From the IMG/VR virus record IMGVR_UViG_3300042288_000581, positions 1-64,000 of that record: a stretch of 64,000 bases of DNA; one strand, given 5' to 3'. A program made the position numbers and the translations under genes. Positions 29,519-37,454 of this stretch are shown here, piece by piece (position 1 is the first letter of the stretch; every line of letters begins with the position of its first letter). The stretch is from a virus. The notes beneath the pieces are model-generated. The model was not told where the DNA came from and ran no database searches. It saw only the letters and a list, made by a program, of their open reading frames with translations.

Positions 29519-29604
29519 ATACGTTCATCCCTATGGGACGGAAGTAAGTCGCGGAACGGAACGTTCATTCGCTATAGCGAACGCAAACGACCGAAGGAAC
29601 GCTC
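29519..29604 (+). promoter_or_regulatory. Glutamine riboswitch (Downstream-peptide/glnA type)
   Basis: CGTTCATCCC (29522-29531), GGGACGGAAGTAAG (29535-29548) and CCGAAGGAACGC (29591-29602) match the conserved core of glnA/Downstream-peptide RNAs. P1 is CGTTC (29522-29526)/GAACG (29597-29601), P2 TCCC/GGGA, and a third arm closes with GTCG/CGAC and contains TTCGC-TATA-GCGAA. These RNAs bind L-glutamine and control a short downstream ORF in marine cyanobacteria; one follows here. Confidence 0.85.
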
Positions 29605-29634
29605 TTTAACCTAAACCATTAAGGAGAAAACCTA

Positions 29635-29796
29635 ATGTCACAAGCAACTTATCGTGGTTGTCAGTATAATACTGATACCGCCAAGCAAGAATATCAACGC
29701 TGGTATTTGCAAACTCACGCACCAGCTCACCCAACCAATAAATATCGTGGTGTTGAGTATCGCCCTTGTAATAATAACAAGGAGGTAACACAATGA
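29635..29796 (+). CDS. Riboswitch-controlled 53-aa 'downstream peptide'
   Basis: ATG 29635 with AAGGAG 9 bases upstream. Contains two TYRG-type motifs, TYRGCQY (residues 5-11) and YRGVEYRP (37-44), like the cyanobacterial DUF4278-type peptides found after this riboswitch. In marine cyanobacteria these peptides are tied to nitrogen status; the molecular role is not known. Stop overlaps the next start (ATGA). Confidence 0.75.
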   Translation: MSQATYRGCQYNTDTAKQEYQRWYLQTHAPAHPTNKYRGVEYRPCNNNKEVTQ

Positions 29797-29879
29797 ATTG
29801 GTTACTAGTTATTCGCAAACAAATTGAAAAGCAAAGAAAACTTCAAGAAGCTCAATATCATATGGCAACTCTTGGATAA
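29793..29879 (+). CDS. Possible 28-aa peptide coupled to the downstream peptide
   Basis: MNWLLVIRKQIEKQRKLQEA ..., start overlaps the previous stop, with GGAGG upstream (29781-29785), and a terminator follows directly. Amphipathic, basic helix. Function unknown. Confidence 0.55.
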   Translation: MNWLLVIRKQIEKQRKLQEAQYHMATLG

Positions 29880-29886
29880 TTTTAAA

Positions 29887-29909
29887 GGGGGCATATGCCC
29901 CCTTTTTTT
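29887..29909. terminator. Bidirectional terminator
   Basis: GGGGGCATATGCCCCC (29887-29902) with T run on the plus side and A run on the minus side. It separates the riboswitch operon from the converging minus-strand cluster. Confidence 0.85.
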
Positions 29910-30234
29910 AATCTCTTTGTCTCCAGTCTTCTGGTTTGTCTCTACCTTCAGAGAAGAAATCAACGATGTCATCTACAGAATCAAATCTTCTGACACCAAA
30001 TCTTTCGTTACCCAATCCACCGATATCAAGTTGATTTAGAAAATCATCCATGTCACCATCTTGCATGTCTGGATTTTCTGCCTTCCGTCTTGCTTGACGA
30101 AGCATTGTGCCAGCAGTGCGATTTGCTTTAGCTAGTTTTTCTGCCCAAATCATATCTTCTAAACCTACCGCTTCGTGTAAGATAATCTTTCTGCAGATTT
30201 CTTCTAAGCGTAGACGATATTGTGTAGAGAGCAT
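29908..30234 (-). CDS. Conserved cyanophage helical protein, unknown
   Basis: 108 aa from minus-strand ATG at 30234, chosen for the GGAG 7 bases upstream (a longer frame starts at 30264). MLSTQYRLRLEEICRKI and LEDMIWAEKLAKANRTA; acidic C-terminus. Widely seen in T4-like cyanophages as I recall, without function. Confidence 0.7.
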   Translation of the reverse strand: MLSTQYRLRLEEICRKIILHEAVGLEDMIWAEKLAKANRTAGTMLRQARRKAENPDMQDGDMDDFLNQLDIGGLGNERFGVRRFDSVDDIVDFFSEGRDKPEDWRQRD

Positions 30235-30253
30235 ATGTAGTCTCCATATAGGG

Positions 30254-30454
30254 TTATTTAGCATTAATCATTGATTCCAAATCATTGATTCTACTGAACT
30301 CTTCGTATGCTCGCTCAGACCTTTCGGATAGAATATCAGAAATATCATCAAGGATTACATCATTGTCAATGTATTCATCCAGATATTTGTCTAACGCTTC
30401 TTTTAGATAGCGTTTACGGTGCCACTCGGGTGAATATGGTTTGTAGTGTGTCAT
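30254..30454 (-). CDS. 66-aa conserved helical protein, unknown
   Basis: Starts MTHYKPYSPEWHRKRYLKEA then an acidic helical half (DDISDILSERSERAYEE). Part of the minus-strand small-gene run. Function unknown. Confidence 0.65.
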   Translation of the reverse strand: MTHYKPYSPEWHRKRYLKEALDKYLDEYIDNDVILDDISDILSERSERAYEEFSRINDLESMINAK

Positions 30455-30502
30455 GACAAAACAGATATATGTGGCTAATTATAAGATATATATGTAAATT
30501 TG

Positions 30503-30592
30503 TCAAGAGGGATATGCGTGAGTCAATCCCCAAACAATAAAAAGACCAATAGAACCAAACAAACAAATACTACTAAGAATTAAACGAGTCAT
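30503..30592 (-). CDS. 29-aa single-span membrane peptide
   Basis: MTRLILSSICLFGSIGLFIV then WGLTHAYPS. Start overlaps the upstream gene's end by 4 bases, supporting coupled translation. Size and shape resemble the tiny subunits of photosynthetic complexes, but no match is recognised. Confidence 0.55.
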   Translation of the reverse strand: MTRLILSSICLFGSIGLFIVWGLTHAYPS

Positions 30593-30822
30593 AATTGGTG
30601 CTCGACATACTCGTGATACATTTTTTTGATATCTTTATCTACATCAGTTAAACTATTCAAGGGAGCTTTGTATCCTTGACTAATAAGATAATCTATGAAC
30701 TCATAAACATTTGCTTTGATTGGCAGACCTAATCTAACAAAAGACGACAAAAGGAAATGTCTTTTTTGCCACTTGTCATTCTTCTCTCTCCAATCATATG
30801 GACTAGTGCTTATGTGATTCAT
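30589..30822 (-). CDS. 77-aa protein, unknown
   Basis: Helical, basic N-terminus (SPYDWREKNDKWQKRHFLLS) and acidic C-terminus (DVDKDIKKMYHEYVEHQL). Overlaps both neighbours. Unknown function. Confidence 0.6.
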   Translation of the reverse strand: MNHISTSPYDWREKNDKWQKRHFLLSSFVRLGLPIKANVYEFIDYLISQGYKAPLNSLTDVDKDIKKMYHEYVEHQL

Positions 30823-30928
30823 CTTTCATTTCCTCGTTTGCTAGTTTGAGAATGTAATAGATGATATAAACAGTGCCTGCTAATCCGATACCAAGAATAG
30901 TGATAACTCCCCAAGGTAAGTTACTCAT
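30803..30928 (-). CDS. 41-aa single-span membrane protein
   Basis: MSNLPWGVITILGIGLAGTV followed by YIIYYILKL, then a charged tail. Overlaps neighbours by 20 and 8 bases. Unknown function. Confidence 0.55.
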   Translation of the reverse strand: MSNLPWGVITILGIGLAGTVYIIYYILKLANEEMKDESHKH

Positions 30929-31031
30929 GTTCATCCTCGTAAGTAGATGGTTCTTCAAATAACTCATCCATCTTTTGTTGGTAAACTCTTTCTCTTAGTT
31001 CTTGTAAATCTTCTTCCGTTAAAACAATCAT
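30921..31031 (-). CDS. 36-aa acidic peptide
   Basis: MIVLTEEDLQELRERVYQQK and an acidic tail. Overlaps genes on both sides by 4-8 bases, which argues for real coupled translation. Confidence 0.5.
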   Translation of the reverse strand: MIVLTEEDLQELRERVYQQKMDELFEEPSTYEDEHE

Positions 31032-31207
31032 TTGTCTTTTAATAATTCTTCTACTCTTTTACGCATGTTTGTGCTATCTTGCTTGAGATAATCTCTCAAA
31101 GAATAACCACGCTGCCCTTTCATAATACATGTTCCTTGATAGAACATGGTGGCAGCAAACACTAGAAGGGATGCTATTCCTATTATTTCAGGGTAATGTT
31201 GAGCCAT
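31028..31207 (-). CDS. 59-aa single-span membrane protein
   Basis: MAQHYPEIIGIASLLVFAAT membrane segment, then a basic helix (LRDYLKQDS, MRKRVEELL). Overlaps both neighbours. Unknown function. Confidence 0.55.
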   Translation of the reverse strand: MAQHYPEIIGIASLLVFAATMFYQGTCIMKGQRGYSLRDYLKQDSTNMRKRVEELLKDK

Positions 31208-31371
31208 GGTAGTAGTGGGGGAATTACTCCAATAAGTCGAAGCAAACCTTCAGCAAAAAGAGACAAAACAACCCAGCCAACACACATTGAGATAATTGAA
31301 GCATTACGATTATGTTGTCGTATTGCATCATCTATCATCTCCTTCACTTCTTCTTTGGTTACTTGTGTCAT
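31183..31371 (-). CDS. 62-aa membrane protein
   Basis: From ATG 31371: MTQVTKEEVKEMIDDAIRQH soluble helix, then one or two hydrophobic stretches (ISMCVGWVVLSLFAEGLLRL). Overlaps both neighbours. Unknown function. Confidence 0.6.
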   Translation of the reverse strand: MTQVTKEEVKEMIDDAIRQHNRNASIISMCVGWVVLSLFAEGLLRLIGVIPPLLPWLNITLK

Positions 31372-31471
31372 GAATTTTAGCGATACCAATAATGGGAAAC
31401 ATAACAAGGGCAAAGCATAGGATGCCCAAACTGATAGGGTTATTTAAGATTTCAACTATTATGTGAGTCAT
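31328..31471 (-). CDS. 47-aa single-span membrane protein
   Basis: MTHIIVEILNNPISLGILCF then ALVMFPIIGIA, followed by a charged tail. Overlaps both neighbours (44 and 20 bases). Unknown function. Confidence 0.5.
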   Translation of the reverse strand: MTHIIVEILNNPISLGILCFALVMFPIIGIAKIHDTSNQRRSEGDDR

Positions 31472-31664
31472 TTTTCTTTACATGGATGTAACACTCAAGT
31501 GGTTTTTGTGTCTCTGCGTCAAAGTTTTGATCTAAGTAAACACAAAGTTTCTCAATGATTTTTAGATATTCATCATGCATCCATTCGCTACCAGTTTCGT
31601 GATAGGCATAGTGCTTACATGCTGTGATAATTCGATTGACATCTCTGCTTGATAGGTTATACAT
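31452..31664 (-). CDS. 70-aa protein, first gene of minus cluster
   Basis: MYNLSSRDVNRIITACKHYA, helical with a YLDQNF segment. Lies about 130 bases downstream of a host-type minus-strand promoter. Unknown function. Confidence 0.6.
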   Translation of the reverse strand: MYNLSSRDVNRIITACKHYAYHETGSEWMHDEYLKIIEKLCVYLDQNFDAETQKPLECYIHVKKNDSHNS

Positions 31665-31862
31665 ATGGTTACTCTCTATACATTATTATGTCGCCATGTT
31701 GTCTGTGAAAATCAAGGTGCTTTTTGCCCCAAGGTATCACCCTCCATTCAGTTTTTCCATTCCAAAGTAAAAGGCAGATGTGAATGTATCTCATACACAT
31801 GTAGTATAACGAGCTATTTAGATGAGTCAATATACTTATTAAGATTTGCTGACAAACGGGGG
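31665..31862. other. Divergent intergenic region
   Basis: No gene accepted; one plus-strand ORF here has no SD and unlikely composition. It holds the minus-strand promoter (31803-31830) and lies before the hli promoter. Confidence 0.5.
31803..31830 (-). promoter_or_regulatory. Host-type promoter for minus-strand cluster
   Basis: On the minus strand TTGACT (31830-31825), 16-base spacer, TATACT (31808-31803). Confidence 0.5.
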
Positions 31863-31892
31863 CTTGACAGGGGCGCTGGGATGCTATATACT
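31860..31892 (+). promoter_or_regulatory. Promoter of hli operon, shared with psbA
   Basis: TTGACA (31864-31869), 17-base spacer, TATACT (31887-31892). The surrounding GGGGGCTTGACAGGGGCG is identical in the psbA promoter. Confidence 0.75.
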
Positions 31893-31919
31893 ATGTAAAG
31901 ATTTACAACAGAATGTAAC

Positions 31920-32123
31920 ATGACTGTAACAACGAATGATCGTGGTCAACAGAACATGTGGGCAAAGGAGCCCACTATGGTTTACCAAGAATACAATCGC
32001 AAGGGTCTTCTGACTCCTATGCAAACTACGGAGATGTACAATGGACGCTGGGCAATGGTCGGTATTATTGCTGGTGCTATTTCTTATGCTCTCACTGGTA
32101 AACTCTTCTTCGGAGTCTTCTGA
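31920..32123 (+). CDS. hli: High-light-inducible protein (Hli)
   Basis: 67 aa. Contains the chlorophyll a/b-binding-like helix with EMYNGRWAMVGIIAGAISYA, the ExxNGRWAM motif binding chlorophyll. Hli proteins protect photosystem II and its assembly intermediates under high light. Thylakoid membrane. First gene of a three-gene operon. Confidence 0.93.
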   Translation: MTVTTNDRGQQNMWAKEPTMVYQEYNRKGLLTPMQTTEMYNGRWAMVGIIAGAISYALTGKLFFGVF

Positions 32124-32209
32124 TGACTGAAGTAATCTTTACTTTTACTGCGGTTGCTTTTTTCGTAACCCTGTGCTATGCTGTAGAACAACTCGCTGAA
32201 ACTTATTAA
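32123..32209 (+). CDS. 28-aa single-span membrane peptide
   Basis: MTEVIFTFTAVAFFVTLCYA, then VEQLAETY. It overlaps the hli stop and has AAGGAG of the next gene at its end. Its place between two hli genes suggests a thylakoid role; no family recognised. Confidence 0.6.
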   Translation: MTEVIFTFTAVAFFVTLCYAVEQLAETY

Positions 32210-32220
32210 GGAGAACTACT

Positions 32221-32340
32221 ATGAAATTCGGATTCACCCCTGAGGCAGAGATCCTCAACGCTCGTCTGGCAATGCTCGGTTTCGTCATTGCTGTTGGAAC
32301 ATACGCTACTACTGGTCAGATTATTCCTGGCATTTGGTGA
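32221..32340 (+). CDS. hli: Short high-light-inducible protein (Hli)
   Basis: 39 aa with PEAEILNARLAMLGFVIAVG, the ExxNxRxAMxG chlorophyll-binding helix. Strong AAGGAG upstream. Only the single Hli helix remains. Too short for routine gene callers. Confidence 0.85.
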   Translation: MKFGFTPEAEILNARLAMLGFVIAVGTYATTGQIIPGIW

Positions 32341-32344
32341 TAAC

Positions 32345-32400
32345 TTGACAAAATAAAATATCTTTGATAAGATGTAAGCAATTGCTTACATCTTTTTTTT
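32345..32400 (+). promoter_or_regulatory. Promoter overlapped by a terminator
   Basis: TTGACA (32345-32350), 17-base spacer, TAAGAT (32368-32373). The -10 is the first arm of a perfect terminator, AGATGTAAGC (32370-32379)/GCTTACATCT (32384-32393) with T run. hli read-through RNA would stop; RNA starting here at about 32380 has only the 3' arm and can proceed into the gene at 32402. Confidence 0.7.
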
Positions 32401-32401
32401 A

Positions 32402-33007
32402 ATGTCAGACTCATATGTTAATCAAAATTATGTCATAGATGAGTTGTTTCCTTGTCCAATATTGATAGTTGATGATTGCTGTAATCATCTTTTGGCAGAT
32501 TTGGAAACATCTTGTAAAAAAGAAGTTGAAGAATATTCATTTAAAAACAATATTCTCTACGTTGATTCAACTCATACTTCATTTAAAAAATTAAATACAT
32601 ATCCATTTGATTCTTTGGGAGAATATATAAACCATTATTCTTTAATAATGCTTGGTGCTCAAGGATATAATATCAATGATGATACAAAATTAAGTATTGA
32701 TATGTGGTGTAATGTATGTGAAAAAGAAAGTTTCCTATTTCCACACACACATTCAGGATCTATGTTATCTGGAGTTTTTTATGTAAAAACAAGTCAAGAA
32801 GATTCTATAATATTTTACAATACACAAAAATTGATTAGCAATATTTATAAAGCAAATAGTCCCACTAGAATTTCTTGTTCACAGACAACTTATAAATGTT
32901 TTCCTGGAACATTATTGATTTGGAATAGTGATTTATTACATGGAAATCCTAGAAGAGGATCGGAAGAAGAAAAAATCGCAATATCTTTTAATATATCATT
33001 CAACTAA
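32402..33007 (+). CDS. 2-oxoglutarate/Fe(II)-dependent oxygenase-like protein
   Basis: 201 aa. The double-stranded beta-helix signature appears as PHTHSGSMLSGVFYV (first metal His region), FPGTLLIWNSDLLHGN (distal His) and the following Arg residues. Such enzymes hydroxylate proteins or small molecules; many cyanophages carry several of unknown substrate. Ends just before the convergent subtilase. Confidence 0.75.
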   Translation: MSDSYVNQNYVIDELFPCPILIVDDCCNHLLADLETSCKKEVEEYSFKNNILYVDSTHTSFKKLNTYPFDSLGEYINHYSLIMLGAQGYNINDDTKLSIDMWCNVCEKESFLFPHTHSGSMLSGVFYVKTSQEDSIIFYNTQKLISNIYKANSPTRISCSQTTYKCFPGTLLIWNSDLLHGNPRRGSEEEKIAISFNISFN

Positions 33008-33010
33008 TTA

Positions 33011-35281
33011 TTATTTTGATTGATAAATTATTCTTCGTGGAAATGTCAACCCAGATGAAGGTCTTGGTGTTGCCGTAGCATCTGGAGTAACGTAACCTGT
33101 AGTTTTTCTTAGTGTTTTTGGGAATAAAACATATGGTTGAGTTCTAGCATCAACCGCAGTGTAAGATCTATCAATCTGAGAATATCTTAGGGTGATAGTT
33201 CCTGTCATGATAGAAGAGTTTTGTGAAATATAATAATAAGTTCCAGGAGCAACGTTAGTGGTGTCCCAAATGATACTGCCTGATGTTGCTCCATTATTTG
33301 TAATGCCAGTTGTCACTACGTTACCAGTTCCAATAATTTGTAATGTTTTAATCCAAAATGGTTGACCAGGAGTGTTTACCGAAAACTCCATGATCTCACC
33401 AACTCTCACATCAAAGTTTTGATTGGATCCATTTCTCCCAAACAATCTATCTGCGTTTGATGTAAATTCATACGAAGTTGACCCTGTATTTGTAACATAA
33501 TGTTTGTGATAGAAACCAGGAAACGTTCTTGAATAATTATAATTTGGTCCTGTATAACCATAGTATCTTAATAAATTTAGAAAGTCTGATTGTTTAAATC
33601 TTGGATATCTTTCTGCCAGACAAGCAATCATACCAGCTACTTGTGGTGATGCCATGCTTGTCCCACTCAACACATTCAAAGAGAACGAATTGTTTCTTGG
33701 ATCTTTCAGTGTTTGTGATGTGTATACTGAAGACAGAATATTTGTTCCTGCTGCCCACACATCACATGTGTTGCCATGGGATGAAGAGTTTGCTTTGAAT
33801 TCTACCCACACTTGTTCGGAATCTGGTGATGTTGTGCTCATTTTTAGGGCAGCAACTGAATCTATATTTCCTACGGTTATTCCTGCTGGAACAGCAGCGG
33901 GATCTGTTCCTCTCTTATAAAAATCTATAAATCCAGTATAGACTTGGGTGCTGTTTTGACTTTGGTAATTATAAACTAACGAATTATTATAATCTGGGTG
34001 CGTAGAACTCACACTGGTATCACCGTAATTTCCAGCAGCGGATACAAAAACAATACCATTTGATATCGCATCTTCAATATCTGCTTGATGCGATATTCCA
34101 CCTCTAATTGGCAACCAAACACACCATTGTGATGATTGTGTTGGGTAGTTATTATATATGAAGGTGGTATATAATCCTCCCCAAAGACCATACGTTCCTC
34201 TTAGGATATTTAAATCTGATTGAGTATTTGTAAAAGAAACGTTTATATTTGATCCTCTATATCTAACTTGCGTTATTTGAGTGATGGGAAGTAGTGTAAC
34301 ATAACCATAACTGTGGTTGGTTATGGTTGGATTTCTTCTTCCAGTTGCTGGATTAATTGGTTTGTTTAAATGAAATGCTCTTAGCAGATCATACATTAAT
34401 GATGGAGGAACCTTTGTTGTGCTGTAAGCGTACAGATTATAAATGTTTGCTTTTCTTGCCCACCCCAATCTATTGCCAACACAAGTTCCAGCTACGTGTG
34501 TTCCGTGATCTCCATAGTCTCCATAATTATATGTTGTTGGAACGGATGCGTCTACTACATCGTTATCAATATTCTGAACAGCATTTCTGTATAAACTCCA
34601 CCAGTTAATTTGATTAACTCTACTGCCACCAGTGCCATCAGAATTTACTGCGAACTCAGGATGATTGATAGGAATTTCATCATCAACAATAACCACGTCA
34701 ACGTTCTCTCCATTGAAAGGTATCGTTGTTGAAGCTGTTGCGTTTCCAGTTCTATCACTACCCCAAGTAGAATACCTTGCTTCGCCTAAACTATTTAAAA
34801 AATCAGTTCCTGCGTCATCTAAATCCAAAACTGCTCCTGGATTTGAGTGTGCTAATAACCCCCAGTTCAAATCAGTGTTTGAAAACCCAGCAGACTTTCT
34901 TGCGAACACTCCATTGTTTATGAATGTTGATCCAAGGGGAACTGCTACAACTCCCTTTTCTTCCATCGTAAGATCCACATCCCATACCCTGGGATCTTCT
35001 TTTAATTTTTCTGCTTCTTCTTTAGTCAGTAGATAGTGTGTATTTCTACTCAAGGGTCTTTTGTTTGTTCTTTCTACTGATCTATCAGGAACATAATCGT
35101 TGCCAGTAGCATCTCTCATCTCATCATAAAAGTTATCTAAGTCATCAAAGTTGTGTAGAGTTACAACATATTCTCTTAACGCATCACTATCATCTTGTTC
35201 TTTTGTGTGACAAGAAATAGTATTTGTGTTTAAATTTGACTCTCGTGACCCTCTTTCTAAGAGAATATCTTCTAAGTTCAT
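33011..35281 (-). CDS. Subtilisin-like serine protease (S8), virion-linked
   Basis: 756 aa. Catalytic triad motifs: VDVVIVDDEIPINHPEF (Asp, ~200), GDHGTHVAGTCVG (His, ~258), LSGTSMASPQVAGM (Ser, ~542), with AAGNYG for the oxyanion Asn. The N-terminal ~130 residues could be a propeptide. The C-terminal ~130 residues are a beta-rich domain. It lies one base after the repeat-rich fibre-like protein, so the two are co-transcribed. Could mature a tail fibre or degrade a host surface protein; unproven. Confidence 0.88.
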   Translation of the reverse strand: MNLEDILLERGSRESNLNTNTISCHTKEQDDSDALREYVVTLHNFDDLDNFYDEMRDATGNDYVPDRSVERTNKRPLSRNTHYLLTKEEAEKLKEDPRVWDVDLTMEEKGVVAVPLGSTFINNGVFARKSAGFSNTDLNWGLLAHSNPGAVLDLDDAGTDFLNSLGEARYSTWGSDRTGNATASTTIPFNGENVDVVIVDDEIPINHPEFAVNSDGTGGSRVNQINWWSLYRNAVQNIDNDVVDASVPTTYNYGDYGDHGTHVAGTCVGNRLGWARKANIYNLYAYSTTKVPPSLMYDLLRAFHLNKPINPATGRRNPTITNHSYGYVTLLPITQITQVRYRGSNINVSFTNTQSDLNILRGTYGLWGGLYTTFIYNNYPTQSSQWCVWLPIRGGISHQADIEDAISNGIVFVSAAGNYGDTSVSSTHPDYNNSLVYNYQSQNSTQVYTGFIDFYKRGTDPAAVPAGITVGNIDSVAALKMSTTSPDSEQVWVEFKANSSSHGNTCDVWAAGTNILSSVYTSQTLKDPRNNSFSLNVLSGTSMASPQVAGMIACLAERYPRFKQSDFLNLLRYYGYTGPNYNYSRTFPGFYHKHYVTNTGSTSYEFTSNADRLFGRNGSNQNFDVRVGEIMEFSVNTPGQPFWIKTLQIIGTGNVVTTGITNNGATSGSIIWDTTNVAPGTYYYISQNSSIMTGTITLRYSQIDRSYTAVDARTQPYVLFPKTLRKTTGYVTPDATATPRPSSGLTFPRRIIYQSK

Positions 35282-35282
35282 A

Positions 35283-37400
35283 TTAGGTTTCTAATTGTAG
35301 AACTGTTAACGTTACTGTAATTGCTGTGGTTGAACCACTTTTATTGACAACTTTAGCGTAGATATTCGTGGATGGTATTGTGTCATTATTCCACCCAATT
35401 GTGCCAGGAGTTATGATTGTTGTTTGAGCTGCCGTGTGAATAACTTCAGCGATTACACCTGCTCCTGGTGCTGGATCTGTATTTTCTGAACGTGAAGCAT
35501 CGGATAATCTACTGCCAGTATCGGAATATAATGTTACCCATGCTGCTTCTGAAGTTTGAATCTTCAGTAAAGCATAAGACTTAAATCCGACAATTGTAAT
35601 GTTTTCAGATGCTCCGTTTACTATTGAAGAAGTGCTGGCAAATACTGTTGATCTTCCGCCAGCAGAATCAGCTGGAGACCAGTTAGTTCCATTCCATTTT
35701 AGTGTTTGTCCAACTTGTGGTGTGCCAATTTGTACATCACTCAGAGCGTCAATTGATAATGAACCAATACCAGTCAGATAACTACTTAAGTTGGGTGGTG
35801 TAAAGGTAAATACACCATTTGTACTGTTGTATGATAAACTGCCGCCACCAGAAGCAGTTGCAGTTGATACAGATACTCCATCTCTTCCAATAAAGTTATC
35901 GGTGACGTTTACCCAGCGAATTCCATTGTAACGAATGGTTTGATTAGATATTGGTGATGTTATTGTTACATCTGTTAGAGCACTGAGGGCAGTAACTAAT
36001 GTTGGTCTATTTGTCAGATCATTATAAGAACCAGTGATAGCAACAGTTGATAGTGTTGGTCTATTCAATAAGTCGTTATATGAACCAGTTGCTGATACAG
36101 TGGATAGTGTTGGGCGATTTGCTAAATCAAAATAATCTCCTGTTGTGGCAACGGTTGATAGTGATGGTCTGTTTAAGATTCTCGACACACCAGTATTAGC
36201 ATTCCAATCAGAAGGAACTTGTGCTGCTGGGATAACTGGTTGATCTACAAGGTCATTGTATGATGCTGAGATAGCAACGGATGCTAGGCTTGGTCTGTTT
36301 GCCAAATCAGCGTATTCACCGCTGGTTGCTACGGTTGCTAAACTTGGTCTATTCGTTAAATCATTGTATGAACCAGATGTTGCTACAGTAGCAAGAGTTG
36401 GTTTATTTAAGATGCGTGTAACACCTGTCGTTGCTGACCAATCAGATGGAACTTGTGCTGCTGGAATTGTTGGTGTATTTGAGAGATCATTGTATGAACC
36501 AGATGTTGCTACAGCAGATAGTGTGGGTTTGTTTAAAATTTGAGCAACACCAGTTGTAGCATTCCAATCAGCATTTGTTTCACTTGTCAAATAAACAGAA
36601 AGATTTGGTGGGGTGAACGTGAATGTGCCATTATTATTATCATATGACAATGAACCACCACCAACCGCTGCGTTTGTAGTTACCGAAAGGTCTGTTAGTG
36701 TGATACCACCACCACCTCCACCACCAGTTAAATCAGCTGCTGGTGCCCATACAGTACCATTCCATTTTAGAACTTGACCAACTGAAGGTGTGCCATCCAC
36801 ATCAGCGAGATCATTGATGAGAGATGGAATGAAAGGTTTGAATGTCAGGTCATTGTAAGAACTAGATGTCGCTACTGTAGCAAGTGCTGGTCTGTTTGAT
36901 AAATCATTATACGATAAGCTTGCGTTTACAAACTGTGTGCCATTGTAACGTAGAGTTTGACCAGTGATTACACCACCGATTTGAACATCAGTTAGACTAT
37001 CTAAGTTTGTTACATTACTTCCGCCACCACCAATTACGGTGAGAGTTCCATCAGGTGCTATACTTAGCGTTGAACCATCTGGTTTTACTGCTCCAGCGAT
37101 TGTTGTTGTTGCTGTTGGAACAGAAAAATTTAGTTTTCCATTTGCGTCATCATAAGTTACTGATATATTAGTTTCTGTGTTTACAGAAACCATGTCACCA
37201 ATAATATCTTGGACTTGTTCCGTTGATAATGGTGCCTGCCATGATACAGTTGAACCAGTTGAAGTTAGAACATAACCAGCCAATCCTGTACTGGTTCCAT
37301 CAAAAATTCCAGTTTGTGCGAGATTTAAACTATCACCTGTTTTAACTTCTTCTAATTGTCTTGTAACAGCGTTGGCAATTAATGGGTATCTATTTGCCAT
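35283..37400 (-). CDS. Repeat-rich tail fibre-like protein
   Basis: 705 aa, Ser/Thr/Asn/Gly-rich. The middle holds about a dozen copies of a 20-22-residue repeat of the type T(V/L)ATSGSYNDLTNRPSL, a pattern common in phage tail fibres and collar proteins. The two ends carry similar LTDVQIG...GQTLRYNGT modules and YLT/SL-type strands; the C-terminal ~120 residues look like a beta-sandwich. Probably a receptor-binding or fibre shaft protein. A consensus late promoter lies 33 bases upstream on the same strand. Confidence 0.82.
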   Translation of the reverse strand: MANRYPLIANAVTRQLEEVKTGDSLNLAQTGIFDGTSTGLAGYVLTSTGSTVSWQAPLSTEQVQDIIGDMVSVNTETNISVTYDDANGKLNFSVPTATTTIAGAVKPDGSTLSIAPDGTLTVIGGGGSNVTNLDSLTDVQIGGVITGQTLRYNGTQFVNASLSYNDLSNRPALATVATSSSYNDLTFKPFIPSLINDLADVDGTPSVGQVLKWNGTVWAPAADLTGGGGGGGITLTDLSVTTNAAVGGGSLSYDNNNGTFTFTPPNLSVYLTSETNADWNATTGVAQILNKPTLSAVATSGSYNDLSNTPTIPAAQVPSDWSATTGVTRILNKPTLATVATSGSYNDLTNRPSLATVATSGEYADLANRPSLASVAISASYNDLVDQPVIPAAQVPSDWNANTGVSRILNRPSLSTVATTGDYFDLANRPTLSTVSATGSYNDLLNRPTLSTVAITGSYNDLTNRPTLVTALSALTDVTITSPISNQTIRYNGIRWVNVTDNFIGRDGVSVSTATASGGGSLSYNSTNGVFTFTPPNLSSYLTGIGSLSIDALSDVQIGTPQVGQTLKWNGTNWSPADSAGGRSTVFASTSSIVNGASENITIVGFKSYALLKIQTSEAAWVTLYSDTGSRLSDASRSENTDPAPGAGVIAEVIHTAAQTTIITPGTIGWNNDTIPSTNIYAKVVNKSGSTTAITVTLTVLQLET
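35990..36905 (-). repeat. Tandem coding repeats in fibre gene
   Basis: About twelve units of ~60-66 bases encode the SGSYNDL.NRP.L motif, with two longer spacers holding VPSDW(N/S)A(N/T)TGV. They are in frame and diverged, unlike CRISPR repeats. Confidence 0.85.
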
Positions 37401-37432
37401 TCGTAACCTACAATGAGTGCCCTATTTAGTTA

Positions 37433-37440
37433 TATTTATA
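37433..37440 (-). promoter_or_regulatory. Perfect late promoter for fibre/subtilase operon
   Basis: TATTTATA on plus reads TATAAATA on minus, 33 bases before the start at 37400. Confidence 0.75.
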
Positions 37441-37454
37441 AATGGTGGGACTGG

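Noticed and set aside
31665-31898. Plus-strand ORF of 77 codons
   Set aside because: No SD, unlikely composition, and it lies over two promoters.
35990-36905. CRISPR-like periodic repeats
   Set aside because: The repeats are diverged, in frame and encode a fibre motif; there are no unique spacers.
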